Of a stretch of 64,000 nucleotides of DNA, positions 24,747 through 35,963 are shown piece after piece. Within the stretch, counting starts at the first letter, position 1. Every line of letters starts with the position of its first letter. Location of the stretch: positions 5,536,697 through 5,600,696 of the forward strand of contig JACAXG010000014.1 in assembly GCA_018881555.1 (NCBI GenBank), given 5' to 3'. The translations under genes were made by a program, and so were the position numbers. Source of the DNA: Amblyornis subalaris. Its lineage: Eukaryota > Chordata > Aves > Passeriformes > Ptilonorhynchidae. The notes under the pieces were generated by a model. That model saw only the letters and a list, made by a program, of their open reading frames with translations. It made no database searches and was not told where the DNA came from.

Positions 24747-27700
24747 AGACCTACAAAACAAAAACTGCATACAAGAAGGCAGAAGTGGGTTTGGTGGTTT
24801 GGGTTTTTTTTGCTTTTGTTTAATAATTAGGTGAACTATACTACTTTTTTCTTTCTCTAGAGCTGCCTATATAATAACCTTTGTGGTTTAAATAAAGTGT
24901 AATTGGGCTGTGGATCCATAGATAGTAGTGATCATTGTAGCTGTTAGCCTAAATAAGATGCATTTAGCCTTCTGAGTGTGTTATTAATAGGACAACATTA
25001 TTTAGGGTTGTTGGGAAAATCAGTATTGAAATGCAGTTGCCCTGGACATTAATATCATTAGAACAAAGTAATTTTTTCTGGTTGGTAGTGGAAGATGATC
25101 TATGACAAAGGAAAACTGATTTGCAAAGAAAGAGTGCTGTAGGGTACAGTGTGCCGCTCCTGAAAGGCTGGGCAGTGGGGAATGAAAAAAACCCTTGGCA
25201 TAATTGACTGCTGTATCCAAGGATACAGGAGCAGGGAAAGGGACAATGAAAAAGACATTTTGCAGTGATACTCTGACATTGATTTTCATAAATCTCCAGT
25301 TGTAGGTTAATGAAATGCTTTATTTTGTGCCCTGGGAGTGCTGCTCTGGCAGCACATTAGGTGTTTATTGTGGTTGGTGGTACAGGGAATGCTGCAGGCT
25401 CAGGATTTAGCAGGGAAAGCGTTTGGTACCACACAAGATACGATGTTGATTCTGGTGCTCGCTTCAAAGTTTTAGAGTAGCATCAATTTACTGTCTCACT
25501 GGGCTGACTCTTGCCTGGTGTTAGACGTGCTAACTAATGCAAATTGTAACTGCCTGATGGATAGATGGAAGCAGAAATATCTCCCAAGTCTCCATTCTGC
25601 CACTTGAAAGCTTAAGGTGTAAAAATTTACGGCTGACTTGCCCAACTTGTGCCATTGTGGGGCATTCAATTACGGATCTATGAGGCTGGCCCAGTATTTT
25701 TCATTTTCCAAACTTCCGTGCAGTTATTCATTCCAGGACAGTTTCAAAGTGTAGTGTTCTGGAAACTGTGTGTCCCTTCCCTCTTAAACTCTGTTGAACT
25801 GCTGCTGAAGAGCCTCAAGGGGAACAGGAAAGTAACTGAGCTGAATCAGATCACCCAGGCTGTGTTACCTGCTGCCACCTGTTCACAGGATGATGGGAAC
25901 TTTGGGTAATGCCTGCTTAGTTAATGATGGTTATTTTCTGTGTGGTCATCAAAACAACTGTAAAGTTTTGTGTTATGGTACTTCCACGTTTTCTGTATAT
26001 ATTAAAGTTAATTGAATTTGTATTCTTTGGTTTCCAGCCTGGAAGTGGTTCAATGGCTGCATGACTTTGCTCTGCTTCTTGTCCAGGCTTGGGAAATCCA
26101 GATGTGCTTGGCTGGGCAATGGGGGACAAGACCAGCATCGAAAGGAAATGTAGGCATTGGGGTCAGCAGGACTGAGTGCCAGAATGGTGCTTTTCAAGTC
26201 TAAATAGGTTAAAACTCTTGGTAGATTGGACATGATGGCTTCCTTGAACCCCATGTGTTGTTATTTCTAAAGGTTTTTGTTAAGATCCTCTTTTTCTGTA
26301 ATTGAGTGTAAACAACCTCCTTTTCTTCCTGTTGGTGCTGCTGAAACTGTAACTTTTTGCTGCTGTAGATAATCATTAACTTTGGTGCTGTCTGTACCCA
26401 GGGAAGGAGACAGCCGGCACACGGCCAGGTTTGCTTTGGCTGCCCAGGAAAACCCAGCAAAATCTTTGGGGAGAAAACCAAGGTTTGCTGTGCGGGGACA
26501 CTTGGTCACCGAGAGGAGCTGGTGTCTGAGAACTTGCCTGCATTTAAAACAAAGCCACTGCTGCTGTGGGGAGGAGACCTGCTCCAGGCAGAGGGTGAGG
26601 AGGCAGTGTCAGAGCTCTTGCCTGGCATCTGGCAGGCAGATGTGTGACCCGAGTGGGAAAAGCTGTAACTGCTTTTGGGGTGGCAAGGGGAGACGCTCCC
26701 ACTCCCTACATACAACTGAGTGTTAGTTTGTATTTTAATTAGTGCAGTATCCTCTGAAACATTTACAAACTGCATTGCACGGTGATGCTGGTCAGTCTGC
26801 AGGTGTGATGTTTACAGAGGTTTTACCTGAAGTCTCCTTTGTTCAGTGTCCCATCTGTGTACATTTCTCAGTATTTTGCAGAGAGGGCATGCAGTTAGAA
26901 ATCCTGCTCTAGGCTGGGAATTCCCAAACCTAGCTGCCACTCCTAGGGATAAGACTCGTGTTCTGCAGTGGCAGGGACAGCAGCTTAGGGCTCTGTGCTA
27001 CATCTGGCAAGTGTTTTGGGAGGAGTGCCAGTCCCCAGCACAGCTTCCTCCCCATGCATGAGAGGCTGCCATGCTGTGCTTGGCACGTACAGGCCCTGGA
27101 GAGCCATTCTAGACTCCCATTTTTCTCACATACTGCTCAATAGTGGTTTGTGTGTCACCAGATACACGAGCAACCTCACAGGGCTTGGTGGTGATGGTTG
27201 TGAGCCTCTCTAGGTACTCTAATAAAGATGTATTATTTTCTAGCTAAAACTCGATGGTTATTTTTTCCGTAAATATCTGTGGTATTAAGTAATACTGGTG
27301 CAAGGTAGTGTAGATAGATGTGCCCTCTGTCTCTCCAAATCTGTCTCTAATCTTGTCTAAAACCATATGCTTGGCAGCTTAAGAGTCATAAGTACAGGAT
27401 GCAAATGTGAAACATCAGGGATGTTTACGTGGAGTGCTAAGGCATGATTCATACCGAAATAATTTTATGTTGCGTATTCATAGCTAAATATTAGCAGAAT
27501 TCATATGACTACCAGAACTTGATAATGTGTGAAAACTGTGAGAAAACCACTTGAGATGCACTTTAGTTACATCTCAGGAAAAAAGTTTGAGAAGACTCAT
27601 GTGTCACTGTAAGAAATAAAATGCATAATGCTTCAGTAAATGTATTCTAAGTATGTAAAAGGAATAAGCAAAACCAAATAAATAAAACCCATTAGAAGTA

Positions 27701-27793
27701 GTTGAAAAGTCTTCTGCAGATGATTGTGGCATGAATGTTCTTTGTTTAAAATTATCTACGTTTATTTCTTCATTTTGTCCCTTCATTTTGCCT

Positions 27794-27833
27794 TTCCAGA
27801 AGCTTTCTTCTGGAATGGCCTAGAAAGCTTTCT
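27794..27833. promoter_or_regulatory. Palindromes containing two heat-shock-element-like TTCNNGAA motifs
   Basis: Positions 27794-27815 form a perfect 9-bp stem (TTCCAGAAG / CTTCTGGAA) with a 4-base loop. Within it, TTCcaGAA (27794-27801) and TTCtgGAA (27808-27815) both fit the inverted nGAAn pair bound by heat-shock factors. A perfect 12-bp palindrome, AGAAAGCTTTCT, follows at 27822-27833. The motif fit is direct. That any factor binds here is inference, since short TTCNNGAA words are common. Confidence 0.3.
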
Positions 27834-30800
27834 TTAGAAATCTTTCTTCCAAAGCTTTTTTTTTTTCCTTGAAAGCAATGCACTTGCTATTTTTCCCCTT
27901 AAGCAGATTTTTGTTTAGTTGTAATGTAACTTACAGCAGAGTTGGAACACAGTCAATGGCAGGGAAAACAAGTACAAAGCAGTTACTGGGGAAGCCATCT
28001 ATGGCAGGCAGCTCTCCATTCCTGCAAAATTAAAGGGCTCCACTTCAGTCATGGCTTAATTAATATGCAGATTATTTCCACTACTACCAAAGCTAATGAG
28101 CATTCTGGAGATAGTCATCTGTTATTCAGTTTTTCTCTTTTTTTAATCCAAGTTCATGTTCCTCCTTAATCCATGCTGCCTTGTGTTCCTTTAAAAATAC
28201 AGTACCTATACAATACATACATGTATAAATAAATTAAAATACATATTAGTTAACAGTAGCCAAATTTGTCAGCTTACCTTGCTGGGAGTGGCACTTTGGG
28301 ATGCTTTATAGTGAGTGTACAAAGCAGGCCTGGCACTGCTTCCCTCGGTGTGAGGATTTGGCTGCACTGGAACTGTTTTATGCCACTTGAAAGTGATATG
28401 GGCTGATTATTTCATGGGGTTGTTTCCCAAATGGTAAAATACTGTCAGTACTGTTCCCAAATAGCAACGAACTGTTGGTAATTTCAAAAAAAAAAAAAGG
28501 GAGAGTGGGAGAGAGGAAAAGCCAAGTAGAACAATATATGCTGTGTCAAACAACTATATAATTCTAGGAATGGAAAGACAAAAAGCTGAGAAATAAAAAT
28601 ATTTAAAATAATTTTTTTTTCTGTTTATCTGAAATCCTAAAATCAGAAGCTGATGAAAAGCTTCTCCGACTTTGTAAAAGAAAGAGCGACTTGCATCGAC
28701 TGTCTCTATCTCCTGTGTTATTTTTCCCAGTGTTGTCATTCCTGCTAATCTTTCCTGTCAATGCTTTCCCAGCTCTCTTAAATCTCATGTTTTTTCCAGG
28801 CTTGCTTGAAGCCGAGAGGTAGAGTAATATCCTTCTCCCACAGGTTTACTTCTGACTGCGTCTGCTGCAGGGCAGAGGTTAGAGATGCAGCCTGCCTAAT
28901 GTATTTGTAGTTTTTCTTTGAGATGATTAGTGCTGGAGTTTACTGAAGGTATGAATCCCAAACTTCCTTTAAAATAAAGCCGGCAGCCCGGGGTAAGTGG
29001 TGGTTGACGACTTAAGGCTATTTTTGTTCTGTAGCTGGTGGAAACCTGAAAGACTTGATGTTTATGACATGAATTTCCACTTTCTTTTACGGCTAAGCTT
29101 TCTATACAAGCAGCAGATTATGAAAACATACATTTTCAAAAGTGGTGAAATGGTTTTAAATGGCTCCTAAAGTGTTTCTTTTTTAGAGACGAACTATCTT
29201 TATATGTTTATCGAGTCTTTTGCAAGTTGAGAGGGATGCTTGATTCTTTGGGCTTTTTCTCTGCAAAAGAGCTAAGCAAGCTTTTATTCAAATGAAAAGA
29301 TTGCTATTGAAATCTATTTAAAGATAGAAAGCAGAAGTAACACTGACATGCTAGTTAAATTTTCTACTCTGCCACTCTTAAAAGTGTGCTACAGAGAGAC
29401 ATGAATAGGAGAAGAAGGTGGTAAAGGAAATGAGAATGTAAACCTGCAGGCTTTCTTATTAGCTAAAGTAGAAAAATAGAAGTTTTTGCCCTTTTTCTTT
29501 GGTTTTTTATTTCCCCCCCTAAAATCAGAATTTCAAACACAAGAATCCACACTGAGCAGTTGACAGAGAGAGCAGGTTGGGAAGTTAGCACTGAATCAAA
29601 CAAACCCTTTCACATATCATAGTCTTCTGTGATCTCAAAAAAAAAAATTCTCATTTTTCAACATTCATGTGATAATCTGTAGTGTAATAAATGGACAAGT
29701 TCAGCTGGTTTGTGTTTTGTGGTTTCTTCTGTGTGCCCAGGACTTACCAGTTTATGTATTCAGCACAAGTTTCTGAAGGCAGAGTGAGTAGAAACAGAAC
29801 TTTCAGGAGCTTTAGGCGTGCACACAATATTTGCTTTACAGCTGGACAAAGAAGAATTTGCTACATTGACAAATGAATCTTGAATTTCCTGAGTTAGCTG
29901 TAAAGATGTGTATAGCGTGACTTGGACTAAAGATGTTCTAACAAGTTCGACTGATGGGTGTGAATGTTTTTTGTGATGGCTCCACTAAGTTCAGCCTCTC
30001 TGCATTATTTATAGCCATCTGCTTGATGTGTTGAAGGCACTGGCTCAATTAGATTACCTTTTAGCAGTAACAGCTCTCAGGAACAGTGCAAACAGGCATG
30101 TGTCTGGCTGCTGCAGAATAAATAAGAAAGTAAATAAAGTCAGTGGTGTCTTCCTGCAGGGCTCTTTAACTGCTTTACTTACGGAATAAAAAGGTCACGT
30201 CGTGAAAATATTTCAGGCCAAAATCTGTGATGACCTTTGCCCTACACTGTGAAAAGGGAGTGTTAAGAAATGGAATTATGCATGTATTTACAATGGATAA
30301 AAAAAAAAAACAAAAACAAACAAAGCAAACCACAAACCAATGAGTTGCAAATGCCTCTGAGCAGCTGAATTTCCAAAAATCTACATTTCAGTTTTGTAGG
30401 ATGGAGTTATTTATAAACCTAATTGGGGAGAGATGTGGAAGTGACATTTTAAACAAGATATTTGGAAAGAACAGCCAAGAATGATGGAAACCACAACATA
30501 CTGGAGTTCTGTGACCACAGGCAGGTCCTTCAGTCCTATTTCAATCTGTTTCCGACAGCAGCACTGGGAGAACAGCATTCCTCTTTGGCATGATATGGTT
30601 TGGAGAAAAATTTTGCTCACAAATGAGTCATTCCACTGTGAAAATACGGGATGAATGAGATAAATTACATTGACTCCCTCTTAATTGTGGGCACAGAAAG
30701 GAAAATAACATCTCTAATGTTTTTAGAGAGCTATGAGTTGTAAACAAGAGTGTGCAGCCCCAGAATTTTCCTGTGTGCCGAGTAAGCAAGGTGAGATTGA

Positions 30801-31282
30801 GGGGCAAAACAATCTTTGACCTTTTCTGCTTTTCAAGCAAGGGTGAAAGTCAAAGATGACCAAGACTTTGTCTTCTTGAAGTCAGCAGTGGTGGAAGATC
30901 AAGGAGAGCTCAAGCATGTGTTCATTGATCTGTCCCAAATAAACCACATCAGTAGATGCAGAATGGAGAATGTTAATCAACTAAGAGATGTGGATGGGTG
31001 GTGACAGTGTTGGTTTGGAAGAGAAATGCTGAGGAGTAGACTTGTAAGCTTTCTATTGTGTTCCCACCAAAAACTTGCACCTGGGTGTGGGAATGCCTGG
31101 GTCAGCCATTCCTGAGAGCCAGCACCTCAAAGGGGATGTGAAAACTTTGAGTTCCACAGTCAGACAGGAAAATTTCTCTGGAAAATTGAGTGGAAATGCA
31201 CGGGTCAGTACAGTCATAATTTTTAAATTATGATATTTTTCTGTTGAATTTAACTTTCCTTAACTGCTCTGAAAATTGTATA

Positions 31283-31310
31283 CTATCAAATATCTATCAA
31301 ATATATCAAA
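31283..31310. repeat. Perfect 11-bp tandem duplication
   Basis: CTATCAAATAT occurs twice head-to-tail (31283-31293, 31294-31304), followed by a partial third unit (ATCAAAT). It is typical of replication slippage in AT-rich DNA. Confidence 0.85.
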
Positions 31311-34088
31311 TTTGCATATTGATTAGTGTTCATTTATGGGGAAAAATATCAGAAAGAAGTGGAATTCTGCCTCCAGAGGGATGAACAGAAGCCGTCCACT
31401 CTAAGGACCGTGGCTAACTGGAGCACACACATCAGTAACACTCCTACTTGTAATTATGTAATTTGGGTTTTAGCATCTGCCTCTTTCTTAATTGGACAAA
31501 TTGCAACTCGTACAAATTATTATGACAATGACAGTAATTACAGATTGATAAATTAGAGGAACAAAGATGCTGCGACTAATTTGTTCGCTCCCCTAAATCA
31601 TCTCGGTCTGCGGTTGTACGGAAACGCTGCTGTTTCTTCCTCCTCTGGAAGTTGTTTTTCACTTTCAGGCTGCTTCTGGATATTCTGAAATCAGCCTGTT
31701 ATTATCTTAGCATGACATTTGGCCTGCAGTTCCCAGCTAGGGATGGAAAAGGCTATCATTGGGCCTCTCTGCACAAAATAGCTGGGCAGAACATTTCTGT
31801 ACACAGGGACTGTTATTCTCACCTTTTGAAGAGCAATTTCTTTGATGACTTGGAGAATATTTGACCTTCAAAGTAAAAGCTGCAGGCAGTACAATTTGCC
31901 TTTGTAGTAGTTGTGTAGAGGGTTGGATTTTTTTGTGTGTGTCTTCCTTGTTAGTTTTGAGAATAATCTCTTCACTTTTCTGTAAATTGTAGTGATCATT
32001 GTTGAACTGGTTAGTCCTATTCAGACTTAGAGCTGAGTTACCAATAGTGGAGAACAGGTAGCATTTAAGAAAACATCCTTCTTTGAAAAGCTCATGGAAT
32101 TCTTAAAAGCTTCTTCAGCTATATATGAGAAAATCAGGTTTCTTCTATTTTCTATGTAAGGTGTACAGTGATTTTCTTTTTCCCCTGAGAAAAAACCATC
32201 TCTTGTTGTCTCTCAACTTAAAGCTAAAGGAAAAAAACGTGATGTGTGGATGGAAAACCTGTCCCCAAGGTTTCCTGTACCCCAAACAACTGTAGGCCTT
32301 GCACACTTGCCAACTAGCAAAAAAAGGTAACTTTTCATTAATTTGAGGATGACTTGTGAGGCTGCTCAGTAGAGAGGTCAGAGAAGATCCTGAGCTCTTT
32401 TAGAACTGTTCTCATTTATTTTATCTCCTGTCAGAGGAGCTTCAAGAATGACTTCAAGGGAATTTATATATATAAAAAACACAATATTGTTCTTAGCAAG
32501 TTTAATCTGGAACTTGTGCTTTGGAATTCGTGAGCAAATTTAAAACTTTTTGCCCTAATTTTTAAAAACTTGGATTTAGTCTGGAGTGCTCCAGCACAAA
32601 TAAACATTGTCTGCAATTGAAGATCTCACAGTTAGCAAAGAAGGAATTGTTTGCCTATTGAAATGATTTTTGCACTAACATTCAAAGATTTTGCTGAAAG
32701 AATAAATATTTAAACTTTGCTCTGTCCACTGTTCTGTCAGCTGTTGAGATTATTGATGTGTTCTCTAGTTTTGACCCAGAAAATCCAATACATGGGGCTG
32801 ACAGAATTCAAGTGTTGCAGATGCACACTGGGGAGGGATCTGATTACGTATTGAGGTAATAACTGGTTTCTTACATGGGACCATAGTATTTTCTAAAAAG
32901 AACCGTTTGTATTGAGGGATGAGAGTACTGATTAAAAAGAGTCAGGGCAAAAAGTCCATACTAAATAGTGATTGGTTATTTTGCAATCCTTATGTGTGTT
33001 AATATCTACTGTGTTGCAGTAAGTATTAATATCTTCAATTTAATACCAGGGTTTAAATTTCAAATTTAATCAAAATAGTACAGTTCACCTTAGGATTGCC
33101 TTTTCTGTCTGAATACTGTGTACTAACAAATAGTGTATTTTTTGGTTTGTGATTTTTCCAAAATCAGTGCAGTTTGCTAGATTTGTATCAGAATAAGGAA
33201 GCAGATTTCCCCCTCCATTTGGTCTCTTTCATTCATCATAATGTACTTTTTTACCTTTCCCTTTGTGTTTTCCCAACTTGATGTGTCTTGTAGGAGACTT
33301 GGGCAAGAGGCTAAAAGCTGCGTTTTGTGGAGTGTGTGTCCAGCTTCCTGTGACACTTGGATACATCTCTGGACAAGGAGCTGAACTAGTTTGGCGTATT
33401 ATTCGTATTGGTTTATGGTGCACTGCTGCACTCTGTGGACGAGCAAAGTGGATAATCTGATGTCTGTTAATGCACTGTGGGTTTCAGTGTGGGAATAAAT
33501 GTATCAAACTAATCAACAGGTTGGAAGAGCTGACCTTTGTAGCAGCTGGGCAACAAATTCCTGAAAAGCACTGCTGGTTTTAGCCAGTCCCTCCTGAATC
33601 GTTTTCATGAATTGTTTTTATTTCCGGTAAATTATGTATAACCAGAGGGCCGCAAGCAGTTGTTAAAAGAGTGCTGGGGTCATTCCCCTCTGCTCACACA
33701 TGGACTTGATGAGAGCCCAATATTCCAAAGTACTGTATGTGCTCCTCTCCTTGGATGGGGCAGGATGCTTATTAGCCTTTTATAAGATTAGGGACCATGC
33801 AAGTAACCGTGCACGGTTGTTTACTGCTAAATAAAAACACATGTAAGTTCTTCCCTAGTACAGAAAAATCCATTTTCATGTGGTGTTGTCTTTGACGCTT
33901 TACAGAAGATTAGGAAGGGCAGGGGAGATACTCTGTGCTGTAAACTCAGCTTAAAAATGTGAGAAATAGTGTCTTTCACAGGCAGTAAGTTAGCAGGTGA
34001 ATTTGTGGCTGCCAGAGTGGAGAAGAAAGAAGATGGGCTTCTGAGAAAAGAGAACTGTTTATTTATTTAGGACTATTTGATTTTTTTA

Positions 34089-34421
34089 TAGAATCATAGA
34101 ATATAGTGAATTGTAAGGGACCCTCAATGATCACAGAATCCAACTCCTGGCCTTGCACAGGACACCCCAATCCCACCATGTGCCTGCGAGCATTCCCCAA
34201 ATGCTTCTTGAGCCCTGTCAGGCTTGGGGCTGTGACAACTGCCCTGGGGAGCTGTTCCAGTGCCCAAGCGCCTTCTGGGTGAACAATTTTTTCCTAATAT
34301 CCAACCTAAACCTTCCCTGAAACGTCTTCATGCCATTCCCTAGAGTTCTGTCACTGGTCACCAGAGAGAAGAGATCAGTGTCTGTCCCTCTGCTTCCCCT
34401 CATGAGGAAGCTGCAGACTGT
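34089..34421 (-). mobile_element. CR1 LINE fragment, ORF2 end plus 3' UTR (reverse orientation)
   Basis: Read on the minus strand this is a 5'-truncated CR1 of about 333 bp. It begins at 'ctgcagcttcctcatgagg' and proceeds through 'cagtgacagaactctaggg', 'ggtttaggttggatattagg', 'gggcactggaacag' and 'gacagggctcaagaagc' to the tail 'gggtcccttacaattca' and 'ttctatgattctataa'. The order and tail match the copy at 17488-17972, so the two probably belong to the same or a closely related subfamily. The complete ATTCTATGA tail at its 3' end (34089-34100) marks the true element boundary. The minus-strand frame at 34218-34403 is decayed ORF2. Confidence 0.92.
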
Positions 34422-35699
34422 GATGTTTAGTTAGAGAGGAGACAATTCACAAATAAGACAATAGTAAAATTTCTTGGAGATTACTTGCTTAGAATAACTT
34501 TTACAGCTTTTGTTCTGCCTTGTCTTTTTTTTCAGCCAAGACATCATTTAATTTGCAAAACACTAGGATGGTATTTATAGAACAAAGTCTCTTAACCTGA
34601 AGTCTGGTGATGTATTGGTATTTAAAGCAGTGATAATGCTGTTAGTGAGAAGCTTTAATTGCATGATTATAGACCAACAAAATTAGGCTCAGCGACGTGC
34701 AGTCATGATAACCCGGTGATTTGCTAAATTCTAAATTTATAGATAAGACTTCCCCTCTCTGCACATTGTCAGTATAACAAAAATATCCCTAAAAGCGTGC
34801 ACTTCAGGGAATTTGGTGCTTGCCCGTGCACGCTGCTTTGCCAGCCGGTTTGGTGACAGCCTGTATGGATTTCAGCTCGTTGATAAGGTTCAGTGTCTCA
34901 AAGATGGTTATTTACCTGACGCCCTTGGAAAAATCCCTCTCCATGTGCAAGGTTCTTACCTGCCAGATGTTAATCTTGGAGGATACTGTGTGAAATCCAC
35001 CGGGAGCCCAAGGCACACAAGGATTATTTTACCGGATCCCAGCCGTACCTGCGGAGTTGGCTTCGCTCAGGAGCTGCAGTGGGAACCCCCCAGCCATCTG
35101 TTTTGCAACCCATTTTGAAAAAACACCGTAGCAAAGCACTCAGAGTGCCTGTTAACGGAAGAGTGGAGTTTATGATGACAGGTCAGCTTGTAAACATGGA
35201 TTTACTGTTCTCTTTTATTGTGTGTCTATGCTAATCCACACTTACATGCTGTAAACTGAGACCTCCTATGAAATTCTACATGCAAATCAGATATTGCTCT
35301 GTATTATTTTGATAGGGTTTTTTTTTGGGATGTGTTCTTTGGGAAGCATGAGTTACCAAGAGGTGTGTGTGACAGGAATAGTACCGATTATAGCTACCCT
35401 TTCTCTTCAGTGAAGTGTTACCCTGTCCATGGCGCTGTCTGCTGTGGAGCAACATCCCTGTTTTTTGCACGGACGAGGCAAAACGTGTCTTATTACTGAG
35501 AGTGTGCTCAGCAGCACAGTGGGGAATGATTAACTGCGGCTCAGAGCAACATCTTTGCTCGTGACACGGTGATTCAGCACTTCGTGTTTCGGAGGGAGGA
35601 GTAGGACCGCAGCCATCCCCTAATTGCTGTCAGCCTCGTGTCCAAGCCGTGTTTCCTGCCGGGGTCCTGTGCTCTGTCCATCCTCTGCACTCTCATTCT

Positions 35700-35766
35700 C
35701 GTGGTTAAACCACGGCAAGTTAACTTGCAGAGGTGTTACACCCTGGAGATAACGCTCGAATAGCGT
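35700..35766. repeat. Cluster of four small palindromes
   Basis: Four inverted repeats follow one another in 67 bp: CGTGGTT-A-AACCACG (35700-35714), the perfect palindrome GCAAGTTAACTTGC (35715-35728), GGTGT-T-ACACC (35732-35742) and ACGCT-CGAAT-AGCGT (35752-35766). The first two abut exactly. Such a run could form small hairpins or bind dimeric factors; the GTTAAC core resembles homeodomain/HNF1-type half sites. No function is established. Confidence 0.7.
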
Positions 35767-35830
35767 CGTTCATTAAAACAAAACAAAACAACCTGTATGG
35801 TCTCTGCTGCTTTTCATTTTGAAATAGGAA

Positions 35831-35963
35831 AATGATCTTGGCACGGGGCATTTCCTGGGGATTAATGACTGGCTGGGGTTAATGGCCCTTGGCTGCGCTG
35901 TGGGCCATCAACTCCTCCCTGCTGGTCATTAATCTGCAGGAAATGCCCTGTGCCAAGATCATT
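35831..35963. repeat. 133-bp imperfect palindrome
   Basis: The left arm starts at 35831 with 'aatgatcttggcac', and the right arm ends at 35963 with its near-perfect reverse complement. The outer 14 bp pair perfectly. Next comes 'gggcatttcctg' paired with 'caggaaatgccc', then 'gattaatgac' paired with 'gtcattaatc'. A looser inner part (about 35871-35925) still pairs through 'atggccc' and 'gggccat'. The centre is near 35897. The shape suits a short non-autonomous palindromic element, or one of the ancient palindromic repeats retained in vertebrate genomes. I cannot name the family from memory. Confidence 0.85.

Larger units (their letters stand above)
24747..34088. other. Long non-coding stretch without recognised transposons
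   Basis: More than 9 kb in which I recognise no gene and no CR1 or LTR sequence. Open frames are short and unassigned. An example is 30816-31004, whose translation is polar but unrecognised. Listed within it are a palindromic heat-shock-element-like cluster near 27.8 kb and an 11-bp tandem duplication at 31283-31304. Homopolymer A runs occur near 28486-28497, 29638-29647 and 30300-30310. Confidence 0.55.

Noticed and set aside
30816..31004. 62-codon plus-strand frame whose translation looks protein-like (polar, with DDQDFVFLKSAV).
   Set aside because: Too short, no family match, and no convincing donor site at its end.
33640..33660. 'ccagagggccgcaagcag' considered as a CTCF site.
   Set aside because: It does not fit the AGRKGGCRSY core and is a weaker match than the site near 63411.
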